From assembly GCA_011959105.1 (NCBI GenBank), contig BLLU01000121.1, positions 1 through 48,202 on the forward strand: DNA of 48,202 nucleotides, in the 5' to 3' direction. Origin of the DNA: Lachnospiraceae bacterium (lineage in GTDB: Bacteria; Bacillota; Clostridia; Lachnospirales; Lachnospiraceae). The notes below the pieces were generated by a model that did not search any database, had not been told where the DNA came from, and saw nothing but the letters and a program-made list of their open reading frames with translations. The stretch's first letter is position 1, and each line of letters opens with the position of its first letter. Below are positions 35,577 through 44,129 of this stretch, in pieces. Both the position numbers and the translations under genes were made by a program.

Positions 35577-35610
35577 TCTCTTGGCCCAATGCCTGATTAT
35601 TCTGTTTTCA

Positions 35611-36276
35611 TCAGCCCCAGAAGCTGTACTTGCCGGCTGTTGCCGCAAGCAGATTGCCCTCCGGTCCGTACTGGCTGGAGATGCTCTCCGCACCTGCTCT
35701 TGCATTGTCGGAAACCCGCCCTGCCACAAAAGACAATTTGGATGTAAAATCACTGGAGGAGCCCAGCACTTTCTCCAGGGTGTCTATATCAGCCGCCTTC
35801 AGCTTTTCGGAATCCACGGTTATTTTCCCGTCCTTGGATACGTTGAAGCCGATGCTTGCCAGAGACTCGCTGTTTCCTCCCGCTGCCTCTTTCAGCATCT
35901 GGCAATAATAGCCGTTGAGAGGGCCGGGGGCGGACTGCAGGATTTTCAGGGCGTTGTTGTATTCCTGGGCCAGAGCCTGGGCCTCCTTGCAGAGTTCCTC
36001 GGTGCTCTTGCTCTCCCTGGCCTTGGCGAAAAGGGAGTCCTCCCCTTTGGCGGCCAGATTGTCAGCCCTCTTTTGCAGCTGCCCCGCATTTCTCTCCAGT
36101 TTCTCATATGCGCTCTTCTGCCCGCTGTCCACGGCGCTGCCCTTGCCTTTGTTCAATACTTTTTCCAGACTGTTGTTGGAAGCCGTGCTGTTGAGATGAT
36201 TCAGAAGCGAGCTGCTGTTGATGGGCAGACCTGTCTGTCTCGCTTTTTCATTTAACATCTGTGTGGTAATCCTCAT
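35611..36276 (-). CDS. Flagellar-like protein of unknown function
   Basis: 221 residues from ATG 36276 after AAAGGAG. The N-terminus MRITTQMLNEKARQTGL is reminiscent of FlgL/flagellin starts. The C-terminal SIGFNVSKDGKITVDSEKLK followed by a helical LEKVLGSSSDFTSKLS resembles the end of the FliD filament cap. The middle is helical and polar. No signal peptide is seen, so if secreted it would use the flagellar system. No other flagellar gene is in the window, and the assignment rests on two short resemblances. Confidence 0.5.
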   Translation of the reverse strand: MRITTQMLNEKARQTGLPINSSSLLNHLNSTASNNSLEKVLNKGKGSAVDSGQKSAYEKLERNAGQLQKRADNLAAKGEDSLFAKARESKSTEELCKEAQALAQEYNNALKILQSAPGPLNGYYCQMLKEAAGGNSESLASIGFNVSKDGKITVDSEKLKAADIDTLEKVLGSSSDFTSKLSFVAGRVSDNARAGAESISSQYGPEGNLLAATAGKYSFWG

Positions 36277-36434
36277 GTTTTCTCCTTTCCGCACTACAAA
36301 AGTCAGGCGTCACCGGACTTGTGCCATGCCGGGATATTGCGCCGTGCGGCGCCTGGACTTATACAATTTTCCCGGCAGCTCATGGGTTCTTGCGGGTTCC
36401 CCGATGCTGTATGGGAATTGCCCCGCAATCACAT

Positions 36435-36440
36435 ATTATA
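36435..36440 (-). promoter_or_regulatory. -10 box of the flagellar-like gene
   Basis: TATAAT on the minus strand, ~160 bases upstream of the start at 36276, gives a long leader. A weak TCAAGC lies 18 bases upstream as a possible -35. The leader has a GCGCC/GGCGC hairpin near 36340-36353. Confidence 0.45.
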
Positions 36441-36507
36441 TCGGGAAAAACAGACTGCGCTTGACACCGGCTGCACCAACCGCCCATGAAAATGCACCAA
36501 ACTCCCA

Positions 36508-37449
36508 TTATAATTCGTCAAAACAGATCTGATGATCCTTCAGGGACTTAACCGCCCTGTCCGTAACCCTGTCCTCCGGGCAGATTTCCCCGCACAGAAG
36601 CGGGGCGTCCCATCGGCAGCGCCTGGCGTTCTCCGCCGCCTTTTTATCGCTGGAATTGGCATAGCAGTACCTGCAGCCATTCAGGCAGGTATCGTAGGCT
36701 CCCACATCCACACTTTCCAGGCAGCCGCACTCCTTCCGCTGGTTTTTGTCCTTCTCGCCCGCCAGACGACATCCTGTGAGCCTTTCGATCCGTTCCCGGT
36801 CAATGCAGCTTCCATGCCGGATTCCCAGCGTCTCAAGGTCCGTCTGCTCCGCGCAGCTCTCGATCCGTAGGCGGCGGCCCGCCGCAATCCGGGCCATCTC
36901 TCCCGCCAGTCGCATCATATCGCCCTCCCCAGTATCCCGGATGGAATGTGCCGCCGCGTTTTTCCGGATTTTGGCATACAGATCCACAAAGCTGATCACC
37001 ACCTGCTCCGTATAGCCTGCCAGCCTGTCCGCAATCTCTTCAAAGGCTTTCAAATGATATGAAACCGTATACTTTTCATTTACAAAAATGGGATCATACC
37101 GCCATATAACCCGCTCTTTACCGATCTTTTCTGACAGTTCCCGAAAGGCAGGAATCAGCTTTTCCCTTTTGTCCGGGAGATTCGGCTCGATATCCCGGCC
37201 GTATCCCGTGAGGGTAAACTGAAAATAATAAGTATAGTCCCTCAGTTCCTTCAGACGCGGCAGAAGGCCCGCCGGATTCTTGGTCCAGAACACAATACAA
37301 TCCACCGCCTGGGGCGCCAGGTCGATCCTGCTGACCTGGCGGGGATTCATGGGATTGCGCACACAGCAATATCCCTCCCGGATCCTGCCCATAAACCAGT
37401 CCGCATAATAGTTTGGTATGTCCGTCCTCCTGCTTGCGCTCAGAATCAT
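36508..37449 (-). CDS. DUF1848 family protein
   Basis: 313 residues from ATG 37449 (MILSASRRTDIPNYYADWF), preceded by GGAGGCAGG; the longer ORF upstream is not supported. The start SASRRTDIP, the VFWTKNPAGLL segment and the FQFTLTGYGRDIEPNLP run are those of DUF1848. The C-terminal part is rich in Cys (CGCLESVDVGAYDTC, then GCRYCYANSS), which suggests a metal or iron-sulfur site and a distant radical-SAM or spore-photolyase-like relation; this is inference. Biochemical role unknown. It stands alone. Confidence 0.85.
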   Translation of the reverse strand: MILSASRRTDIPNYYADWFMGRIREGYCCVRNPMNPRQVSRIDLAPQAVDCIVFWTKNPAGLLPRLKELRDYTYYFQFTLTGYGRDIEPNLPDKREKLIPAFRELSEKIGKERVIWRYDPIFVNEKYTVSYHLKAFEEIADRLAGYTEQVVISFVDLYAKIRKNAAAHSIRDTGEGDMMRLAGEMARIAAGRRLRIESCAEQTDLETLGIRHGSCIDRERIERLTGCRLAGEKDKNQRKECGCLESVDVGAYDTCLNGCRYCYANSSDKKAAENARRCRWDAPLLCGEICPEDRVTDRAVKSLKDHQICFDEL

Positions 37450-37568
37450 CCCCTGCCTCCTTCTTTTTGCTTTCTTTCCGCTCTGCCTTCTTTCCCCCAC
37501 CGGGCCTTGTGCCAAATACCCTTCTAATGCCCTTTTTGTGCCTGCATTCGGCCTGGCTTCAACGGCCC

Positions 37569-37615
37569 GGTGCAGGCATATTGTATCATCTTTCAATATT
37601 ATCTGCACCTTTTTT
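37569..37615 (+). terminator. Strong plus-strand intrinsic terminator with no plus-strand gene
   Basis: On the plus strand GGTGCAG (37569-37575) and ATATTG (37578-37583) pair with CAATAT (37594-37599) and CTGCACC (37603-37609), followed at once by TTTTTT. All genes here are on the minus strand. It lies 19 bases after the MFS stop codon; on the minus strand the same stem has no T tract and includes a possible TACAAT -10 for the DUF1848 gene. Confidence 0.65.
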
Positions 37616-37633
37616 CATAAATATGGCGTCCCT

Positions 37634-38866
37634 TTACTCCGAAAGTTCCCGAAACAGATTCCCTGCCCCCAGGGCGATCCCCAGAGACACCGCCCCCCCA
37701 AGCAGAATCACCATGAACTCCTGCCCCTGACAGATTTCAAACAGAACTCCATACAGGGCATTGCCCAGGGGCTGGGCGCACATGGACACGGTGAGCACCA
37801 GGGCGATCACCTTTCCTACCAACTCCAAGGGCGTCTGTGCCTGGATGAAGGACATGACCTGCACCGAAAACACCGTGGCAAATACCATGGCCAGAAAGCA
37901 GCATACCGTTATGACCGTGTAAACCGCCATAGCGGATGAAATAAAGTATCCCCCGATCCCCACAGGGAACATGCACCCGGCCCCGGCTATCAGAAGTTTT
38001 CCCGCTTTCCCGATGGCCAGCTTCCTGGCAAAAATACCTGCGAACACGCCTCCCGCCAGCCCTCCCGCTGCCAGCGCCCCCTGGGCAAATCCATACAGGG
38101 CCTCATCCAGCCCCAGTACCTCCGTAATCATATAGGGCAGGCCTACAATAATCATGGAGGACAGAAACAGGTTAATTCCGCAGAGTACCAGAACCAGCTT
38201 CCAAACCAAGGGTTGCTCTCTTCGGATAAAGTGAACGCTTCCTGAAAAATCCTCTTTCACCATCCTCCATATGCCTCCGCCAAAGTCCTGTTTCGGAGAG
38301 GGAATCCTGATAAAAAGTTCCATCACCGCTGAAAAAAAGAAGCAGGCCACGCAGATCCACAGCACGGGCTTAAGTCCCCAGGCACTGTACAAAACGCCCC
38401 CCAAAGCAGGACCCAGCAGGGAAGCAATGGAACTGATGGAACCTATAATGGAATTGGCTTCCATAAAACGGTCCTGGCTTACCAGCGCAGGAATGCTGGC
38501 CTGTACGGAAGGCTGATACGCACCTGCGATGCCGTACAGAAGCATCATGGTGACCGTCATCAAAAGAACCAGGTTCACCCCGCCCATCAGAAGAGAAAAG
38601 ACCGTGATCACCGCCGCCGTAAAAAAATCCAGCGCCACCATGATATTCCGCTTATTTACCCTGTCCGCCACAATACCGCCCACCGGGGACAGCAGAATGG
38701 CGGGAATGAACGCACAGGCCGTCACCGCCCCGTACAGTGCGGAGGAACCCGTCTGATTCAGCAGGTAAAGAGGCAGCGCAAACCGCACTGTAGCATTGCC
38801 AAACAGGGAGATAATCTGCCCTGTGACCACCAGCAAAAAATCCTTTGAAAACAATTTCCGTTCCAT
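37634..38866 (-). CDS. MFS transporter
   Basis: 410 residues with about twelve membrane helices. It begins MERKLFSKDFLLVVTGQIIS and has the loop 2-3 motif GGIVADRVNKRNIM typical of the major facilitator superfamily. It is most like MFS exporters of the drug/macrolide-efflux type in Firmicutes; substrate unknown. Ribosome binding site is AAAGGAGG. A palindrome lies directly upstream at 38883-38901, hinting at control by a repressor not encoded next door. Confidence 0.88.
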   Translation of the reverse strand: MERKLFSKDFLLVVTGQIISLFGNATVRFALPLYLLNQTGSSALYGAVTACAFIPAILLSPVGGIVADRVNKRNIMVALDFFTAAVITVFSLLMGGVNLVLLMTVTMMLLYGIAGAYQPSVQASIPALVSQDRFMEANSIIGSISSIASLLGPALGGVLYSAWGLKPVLWICVACFFFSAVMELFIRIPSPKQDFGGGIWRMVKEDFSGSVHFIRREQPLVWKLVLVLCGINLFLSSMIIVGLPYMITEVLGLDEALYGFAQGALAAGGLAGGVFAGIFARKLAIGKAGKLLIAGAGCMFPVGIGGYFISSAMAVYTVITVCCFLAMVFATVFSVQVMSFIQAQTPLELVGKVIALVLTVSMCAQPLGNALYGVLFEICQGQEFMVILLGGAVSLGIALGAGNLFRELSE

Positions 38867-38882
38867 TTCTCAGACCTCCTTT

Positions 38883-38901
38883 CATACCGCATGACGGTAT
38901 G
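38883..38901. promoter_or_regulatory. Candidate operator at the MFS gene start
   Basis: CATACCG (38883-38889) and CGGTATG (38895-38901) form a perfect inverted repeat with a five-base spacer, 17 bases before the MFS start and just downstream of a possible -10 (TATACA). The size fits a TetR- or MarR-type site. Confidence 0.55.
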
Positions 38902-38916
38902 TATAATGTTTTAAAA

Positions 38917-38944
38917 GAATCTGCCCGTTTTCAGGGCAGATTTT
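38917..38944 (-). terminator. Intrinsic terminator after the lipoprotein gene
   Basis: AATCTGCCC (minus 38942-38934) pairs perfectly with GGGCAGATT (38926-38918) around a seven-base loop, followed by CTTTT on the minus strand. On the plus strand it is followed by TTTTG, so it could act both ways. Confidence 0.75.
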
Positions 38945-39059
38945 GTAACCTCTGTGTTGTTTTCCCCGTCGCCGGCTCCGTCCGGGATTCCTTGAAATTC
39001 GGTTCCCGGATATTAACGAAAAGTGACCAAAATTGCACTTTTGTTAAATGCGCCGTTCC

Positions 39060-39782
39060 TTACTCTGAAATCCTCTCCATGATTTTCTGTATGGCCTCTT
39101 CCCCGGATGTGCAGGGAATATACCCTGTTTCCGTCTCATTCCCGTTGGAATATTTGACCGTGATCCCGCCTTTCCCGGAAATACTGTCAACGGCATAATA
39201 TCCGCCGTAGTCCTCTGCGTTGTTATCACTGAAATCAAACCAGGTTCCATGGTCATACAGCAAAGCGGAATATGATACGTCCTTTTCATTGACGTACTGT
39301 GCATACATAAATTCGTCCTTGCCGTCACCGCCAAAATCTACCGTCAGATGATCCCCTGCCTCTGCGTACTTTTGAGCCGCCGCCCCCTCTGTATAGGCTA
39401 TATTGTAGCTGACTTTTTTCCCAGACGAGGAATTGTATTCCTCTGCCGTGTAAAACAATTCAGATTCAGAAATGAGCTTTTCCAGTTCATCCGGCGTGGT
39501 ATTCTCATTCAGTGCAAGGAATACCGCCTGCAAATTGTCATATTCTACCGCCGCAGGTTCCTCCTGGCTCTCCTGATCGGCGGCTGTCTCCGGCTCCTGT
39601 TCTGCAGGTTCCTCCGGCTCCGTGGATTCTGTCTCCGGTTCCTGGGATTCTTCCTCTGTTTCCCTGTCTGCCTGGGAAGTATCATTCATGGCGTCTTTCA
39701 TCCCCTGTTCAAAGCTGTCACCGCACGCCACCAGGGAGAGCATGGCGAACGTTACAAGTAACATAACAACTATTTTTTTCAT
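39060..39782 (-). CDS. Acidic lipoprotein of unknown function
   Basis: 240 residues from ATG 39782 after AGGAGG. The signal peptide MKKIVVMLLVTFAMLSLVAC ends in a lipobox (LVAC, Cys ~20), so the protein is lipid-anchored outside the cell. Residues ~35-75 are a linker rich in Glu, Pro, Thr and Ser. The C-terminal ~160 residues are a soluble domain with a DGDGKDEF-like calcium-site pattern (DFGGDGKDEFMYAQYV). No family recognised. It has its own -10 box at 39807-39812 and a terminator. Confidence 0.8.
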   Translation of the reverse strand: MKKIVVMLLVTFAMLSLVACGDSFEQGMKDAMNDTSQADRETEEESQEPETESTEPEEPAEQEPETAADQESQEEPAAVEYDNLQAVFLALNENTTPDELEKLISESELFYTAEEYNSSSGKKVSYNIAYTEGAAAQKYAEAGDHLTVDFGGDGKDEFMYAQYVNEKDVSYSALLYDHGTWFDFSDNNAEDYGGYYAVDSISGKGGITVKYSNGNETETGYIPCTSGEEAIQKIMERISE

Positions 39783-39806
39783 CTGTTTTTCCTCCTGTAA
39801 GTCCAT

Positions 39807-39812
39807 ATTATA
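39807..39812 (-). promoter_or_regulatory. -10 box of the lipoprotein gene
   Basis: TATAAT on the minus strand, ~25 bases upstream of the lipoprotein start and after the stop of the YopX-like gene. No clear -35 is present. It marks the transcriptional border between the phage-like block and the left-hand chromosome. Confidence 0.6.
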
Positions 39813-39850
39813 CCATGCCGGTACTATTTTTGCATTATCAAAATTACAGA

Positions 39851-40447
39851 TTATGTGGCCGGTCTTAATGTCGGCTGATCCGCCCACTGTCCGGCGCTCT
39901 GCCCGGCATCCTGTCTCAACTCCGAACTGTCAAAGATATTCCCTACCAGGTATGCGTAGTCCTCTGTACTTCCCAAAGGCATAGGGGCGTCAATTCCGTA
40001 AATTTCTTTTGTGTCTTTGGAAATGGCAAAGAACCCCACATTTTCCATATAGCACTTATCGGCCGGACAATATGCCTGGTACTTCCCGTAGCAGACTTCA
40101 AACAGCAGATTGTCCGGATTCCGGTATACATCACCCTCAAAAAGAACGTTTCCTGGAATATCATGCTTGTCTGTGCATCTTGTGACTGTCTCCGGTACAA
40201 CTTCAATCCATTCCGGGAAATTCTCTTCGTACCGGTCCAGCGCCTCCGCCCAGCCGTAAGCCGCCGCCTCGTACCGGTCGGTGATACAGGAATCCTCAAG
40301 ACCGGCTCCTATGGCCATGCCGTGATACGCCGGCCGCTCCGGGAAAAGACTTTCGGAGCCCAGGATATGCGCTTTGTCACCAATGCACACGGCGGCGCCT
40401 ATTATCCAGTCTCCGGTTCCCACTGATTTTCCTCTGTATAAATCCAT
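39851..40447 (-). CDS. YopX-like phage protein
   Basis: 198 residues after AGGAGG. The middle part (IEVVPETVTRCTDKHDIPGN, then VLFEGDVYRNPDNLLFEV) follows the pattern of the YopX domain (VDPETVGQYTGLxDKNG-IFEGDI), common in phages of Firmicutes with no known function. The N-terminal WIIGAAVCIG also fits. The C-terminal tail is polar. It is the last gene of the phage-like block. Confidence 0.7.
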   Translation of the reverse strand: MDLYRGKSVGTGDWIIGAAVCIGDKAHILGSESLFPERPAYHGMAIGAGLEDSCITDRYEAAAYGWAEALDRYEENFPEWIEVVPETVTRCTDKHDIPGNVLFEGDVYRNPDNLLFEVCYGKYQAYCPADKCYMENVGFFAISKDTKEIYGIDAPMPLGSTEDYAYLVGNIFDSSELRQDAGQSAGQWADQPTLRPAT

Positions 40448-40469
40448 AATTTATCCTCCTGATAGAATT

Positions 40470-40967
40470 TTAATGCCCTGCCCTCAACATGCAAAACAAA
40501 AGCTCTGTTATAGACCTTTTTCGCAACTGCGGATATGCGGGCATCATTGTGCATAACTTCCACTTTGTGTCAGCAGATAGATCTGTCGGATTTTCAAATT
40601 CCATATGCTTATCCGCATTTACGGGAATAGGAACCAAAGCGCCTACATTGTGGGGAATATCAAATGCAACTTCCTTGTATGTGACCATAGGCATTACAAA
40701 ATAATTCTTTTCTCCTATAAAATTTCTACCGAATCCACTCTCGAAATCAGCTTTACAGCTTTTTATCTCATAGCAGATAAAGATTCCCTTTTCGATTCCG
40801 CTTATGCCGACAACTCCCGCTGGCTCAAACTGCATAAAATCAACCCTTTTCACTTCTGTTGTGCCGAAGTCAAGTGATACTTCGCTCGCCCAATACTTAC
40901 CAATCCCGGATAGCTTGCTATGTATTAACAATTCTCCGAGAAAAGACGTAATTTCTTTTCTATTCAT
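40470..40967 (-). CDS. Phage-type protein, possibly nuclease-fold
   Basis: 165 residues. VSLDFGTTEVKRVDFMQF, then IFICYEIKSCKADFESGFG and NFIGEKNYFVMP, follow an acidic-residue plus ExK pattern like that of restriction-endonuclease-fold proteins of the MmcB type found in phages. The catalytic set would be Asp in RVDF and Glu/Lys in YEIKS. Function not proven. It lies 22 bases before the YopX-like gene. Confidence 0.55.
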   Translation of the reverse strand: MNRKEITSFLGELLIHSKLSGIGKYWASEVSLDFGTTEVKRVDFMQFEPAGVVGISGIEKGIFICYEIKSCKADFESGFGRNFIGEKNYFVMPMVTYKEVAFDIPHNVGALVPIPVNADKHMEFENPTDLSADTKWKLCTMMPAYPQLRKRSITELLFCMLRAGH

Positions 40968-40976
40968 GCCGCCCCC

Positions 40977-41147
40977 CTATTTTCTGTGGATAGCAGGTTT
41001 TATTATGTTTTTATATGCCTGCACGGAAAATACTTTTATGATCTGCTCTGCCCCGCCCCTCCGCTTTATCACCAGGCCGTCCTCAAAGTTGTGCAATATC
41101 CACTTCGCTATCATACACCCTATTGCGTTTACTATTATTTTCTTCAT
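40977..41147 (-). CDS. Small phage-block protein
   Basis: 56 residues from ATG 41147 (MKKIIVNAIGCMIAKWILHN), preceded by AAGGAGGCAGAC; the longer ORF that reaches into the methylase gene is not used. It is basic, with one weak hydrophobic helix at the start. No family recognised. It is 10 bases from both neighbours. Confidence 0.6.
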   Translation of the reverse strand: MKKIIVNAIGCMIAKWILHNFEDGLVIKRRGGAEQIIKVFSVQAYKNIIKPAIHRK

Positions 41148-41157
41148 GTCTGCCTCC

Positions 41158-41976
41158 TTAAAATAAACTTTGCTGTTGATACTCTTGCATAGTGATCTGT
41201 CTCTCATAGTTCATCCAGACTACCGCTGTCCGGGAGCCTCCATGTTCGGCATTTGACTTGAAATATTCCTTATGCCAGCCCCGCAGCATGTCATTGTATA
41301 ACTCCGATTCATAGCCGCTTATCATCACCTTTGCATCCAGGGTGGCCAGGAGCTCCAGAAGTTCCCCGTGATCCGCATCCGTCATTTCATGCCGGTACTG
41401 CTTTGCCGTTCTCACTCCCAGAAGATACGGCGGATCAATATACATAAAAACATCCGGGAAATCAAACCGCTTTATAATTTCAACGGCCGGCCGGTTGTCT
41501 ATCTGAACGCACCTGAGACGCTCGGCGGTTTCCAGTATGCAGTCCGGAAGATTGTACCAATCCCGGAGAGCATACATGCTTTCCCGCCCGTGTACGTCAC
41601 TTTTCCAGCCTACCCGGTATCCGTTCACACGGAACCCGTGGCTCTGCCAACATCTTGTTAGGAAGTCCGCCGCCCTCTGGTACTGGTCCTTTTCATCCCT
41701 GGCGTAAAATGCCCGCTCATATTCATATCTGCTATAGGGAGTGGCCGCAACCATGGCGGCCAACTTTTCCGGGGAATCCCGTATGCACTTAAACAGATTC
41801 GGTACGTCATTATCCAGGTCATTTATAAGCTCGATATCACTCGGCGGTTTCCGAAAGAAAACGGCTCCGCTGCCGAAGAACGGCTCACAGTATGTACGGT
41901 GTTCAGGAATTATCCGGACTATCTGGTCTGCTATCCTCCATTTACTCCCCGGATATTTCAACACTGGTTTCATCAT
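41158..41976 (-). CDS. DNA adenine methylase (D12 class)
   Basis: 272 residues. It has the Dam-family start KYPGSKWRIADQIVRIIPEH, the SAM-binding EPFFGSGAVFF and the catalytic DPPY (VFMYIDPPYLLG). It transfers methyl groups to N6 of adenine, probably in a GATC-like site. No restriction enzyme is adjacent, so a phage anti-restriction or replication-marking role is likely. It overlaps the HhH gene by 35 bases. Confidence 0.92.
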   Translation of the reverse strand: MMKPVLKYPGSKWRIADQIVRIIPEHRTYCEPFFGSGAVFFRKPPSDIELINDLDNDVPNLFKCIRDSPEKLAAMVAATPYSRYEYERAFYARDEKDQYQRAADFLTRCWQSHGFRVNGYRVGWKSDVHGRESMYALRDWYNLPDCILETAERLRCVQIDNRPAVEIIKRFDFPDVFMYIDPPYLLGVRTAKQYRHEMTDADHGELLELLATLDAKVMISGYESELYNDMLRGWHKEYFKSNAEHGGSRTAVVWMNYERQITMQEYQQQSLF

Positions 41977-42229
41977 GCCACGCCTTTCTCTCTAAAAATT
42001 CTCTGACCTTTTCGCAGATAAGCCGTGCCTTTGCGCTCCCTATCCCACGGATTGAGAGCAATTCATCTTCCAGGCCGACCAGCTCCGGCACTTCCCGCTT
42101 TTCGGACGCCGCCTTGACTCCGGCCTCGTATCCGAGTGCGTACACTCCCCCGAAGTAGTCCTGCATCTGCCCGTGATCCATTTTACGGATTTTATCATAC
42201 TGCTTTCTGTTCAACGTACCCTGTTTCAT
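41942..42229 (-). CDS. Small helix-hairpin-helix protein
   Basis: 95 residues. The segment LLSIRGIGSAKARLICEKVR is a helix-hairpin-helix motif (GIGSAKA), which binds DNA without sequence preference. The N-terminal half is polar and helical. Its ATG overlaps the stop of the ParB-like gene (TAATG), and its 3' end overlaps the methylase start. Function inferred only as DNA binding. Confidence 0.7.
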   Translation of the reverse strand: MKQGTLNRKQYDKIRKMDHGQMQDYFGGVYALGYEAGVKAASEKREVPELVGLEDELLSIRGIGSAKARLICEKVREFLERKAWHDETSVEISGE

Positions 42230-43617
42230 TATTTCTCCCCCTCTTTCTTCTCTTCCGGCACATAAAATTCATGCGTACCGTTCAATATCTGGCTTTCCTC
42301 TTCCGTGAATGACCAGCCGTATTTTTCCAGTACGGCATATGCGGCCTTGATTCCCTCGCACCGTTTTACATTCTGGTGCAGGTCATAATCATATACGTCT
42401 CCTGTATTATCAATTCCATAGCTCATTGTGAGTAACATCTGATGTTCCATGCTCAACTCGGATACACGCTTTTCGGCCTCTTCTTTTTCTTCCTTTGTGC
42501 AATTATAATCTTCCTTTTGCGTGAAGAATCTCCGCATACCGGACGGTGACATATAGGCATCAATTTTCACCATAGCAAACCAAATTTCCTCCCGCACTTC
42601 TGCAGTATCTTTTACCGGCGCAATCTTCCCGGAGAGAATATTACTGATAAACTCATGCTTGCGGTTATTCATTTCTTTCATGACCGCTTTGATCTGTTTT
42701 TTTCTGGCGTCAATTTCCTTGCGGGCCCGTTCCTCTGCTGTCTCTTTCTTCTTTGCGGCCTCTTTGATTACATGGATACTGCTGTAATACCGGCCATAAT
42801 ACAGCTTTCCTTTTTCTTTCTTCGGAATCCCCAGGCTCTTAGGGGCGTCCTTGTCAAGAGAATATTCCTTGACAACATCCCATTTCCCGGAATATCTCTC
42901 CTGCTCATACTTTGCCGCCTTTTCGATACCTGCCTCGTCCAGAAGTTTCACAATGGCCGCCTCCCGCTTTTTCCTTGCGGCCTCTGATACTGCACTTTGG
43001 GCTTTCCAGACAATATCCCTGGAAGAGCTGGCCTCTTTCAGAATTTTGTTTCTGGTGGCGATATCCTCCACTTTTTCCAGCTCATACAGGTCTTTGAGAG
43101 ACAACTGGAAACTGTCGCTTGCCTCTTTTTCCCGGAGGATGTTCTGATCGAGTTTGGCGATATTCAGGCGGCGGCGAACCGTGGTTCTGCTGAACCCGGA
43201 CTTTTCCGCTATCTGTTCTTCACTCTCCCCCAGGTCAAGCATCATCTGAAAACCGTTTGCCTGTTCCCAGATAGTCAGATCGGCCCGCTGCATGTTCTCT
43301 TCCAGCATGGTAGATACCTGGTCTTTTTTATCCATGTCCTCCACCACCCGGCAAGGGAGCTCCTGGACGCCCGCCTGCTTCGCCGCCGCAAACCTCCTGT
43401 GACCGATTATCAGAGTGTAGCCGTCCTCATGCCAGTTTCTATCTTCGTCCCAATGTCCGGGAATGACAGTCAGATTTTGCATGATTCCCTTTTTGGCGAT
43501 AGAATCCGACAACTCGGACAGGTCTCCCAGGTCTTTCCTGGGATTGTCCGGATGTTGGTAGATATCCTGTGCGCTGATGCTTACAATAACGTTACTTTTT
43601 CCGTTTTCCATACTCAT
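42229..43617 (-). CDS. ParB/Spo0J-like DNA-binding protein
   Basis: 462 residues from ATG 43617 (MSMENGKSN) after AAAGGAG. The N-terminal ParB domain has HPDNPRKDLGDLSELSDSI, IIGHRRFAAAKQAGVQELPC and the arginine motif TMLEENMQRADLT. It is followed by a helix-turn-helix (SEEQIAEKSGFSRTTVRRRL). The C-terminal ~250 residues are charged and partly coiled coil and match nothing I know. Without a ParA gene, this is likely an element-encoded ParB-like CTPase or transcription factor rather than a full partition system. Confidence 0.88.
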   Translation of the reverse strand: MSMENGKSNVIVSISAQDIYQHPDNPRKDLGDLSELSDSIAKKGIMQNLTVIPGHWDEDRNWHEDGYTLIIGHRRFAAAKQAGVQELPCRVVEDMDKKDQVSTMLEENMQRADLTIWEQANGFQMMLDLGESEEQIAEKSGFSRTTVRRRLNIAKLDQNILREKEASDSFQLSLKDLYELEKVEDIATRNKILKEASSSRDIVWKAQSAVSEAARKKREAAIVKLLDEAGIEKAAKYEQERYSGKWDVVKEYSLDKDAPKSLGIPKKEKGKLYYGRYYSSIHVIKEAAKKKETAEERARKEIDARKKQIKAVMKEMNNRKHEFISNILSGKIAPVKDTAEVREEIWFAMVKIDAYMSPSGMRRFFTQKEDYNCTKEEKEEAEKRVSELSMEHQMLLTMSYGIDNTGDVYDYDLHQNVKRCEGIKAAYAVLEKYGWSFTEEESQILNGTHEFYVPEEKKEGEK

Positions 43618-43625
43618 TTTCTCCT

Positions 43626-43844
43626 TTACATGATTTTGATTTTTCTCTGGCCGAACCACTTCTTTTCCACATACGTTTCCGTTCCGTCCGTCAGGTTGTG
43701 CAAATGTATATCCATTCCATTGACGGTTTTCTCGGTTCCCTCATACCGGTACTGGTACTTATTCCCCAGCTTATCCTCTGCGTTGAACCTTGCGCCCTCG
43801 CACAAGGCTCCGCTTTTTCCTGTCATATCTTCGATCTGAATCAT
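43626..43844 (-). CDS. Small phage-block protein
   Basis: 72 residues, starting MIQIEDMTGKSGALCEGARF. It looks like a small beta-rich protein (YQYRYEGTEKTVNGMDIHLH). No family recognised. It ends 8 bases before the ParB-like start. Confidence 0.55.
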   Translation of the reverse strand: MIQIEDMTGKSGALCEGARFNAEDKLGNKYQYRYEGTEKTVNGMDIHLHNLTDGTETYVEKKWFGQRKIKIM

Positions 43845-43854
43845 GTGTGCCTCC

Positions 43855-44118
43855 TTAGAATGTGTATCTCCTTAACTTATCAATGAGGGGCTGGATATCA
43901 TGGCCGGTCAGCACAACATTCACGCCGCCTTTTCCGATAGGTTCATACCGCATGGTATTTTCAAAATACAGTGGAGAGTATCTATTCCCATTCAGGATAA
44001 TTTCGCCTTTCTTCACGTACTCTACCTCAATACCCGCCGCCTGTATCTGTAATAAATGCTTGATAAACACGCCCCAAAGCCGGTCTATTTTCCCTCGTTT
44101 TTCGCAGATATAATTCAT
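43855..44118 (-). CDS. Small phage-block protein
   Basis: 87 residues. An N-terminal amphipathic helix (LWGVFIKHLLQIQAAGIEVE) is followed by a short beta region and a C-terminal helix. No family recognised. It lies 10 bases from its downstream neighbour. Confidence 0.55.
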   Translation of the reverse strand: MNYICEKRGKIDRLWGVFIKHLLQIQAAGIEVEYVKKGEIILNGNRYSPLYFENTMRYEPIGKGGVNVVLTGHDIQPLIDKLRRYTF

Positions 44119-44129
44119 CCCTTACCTCC

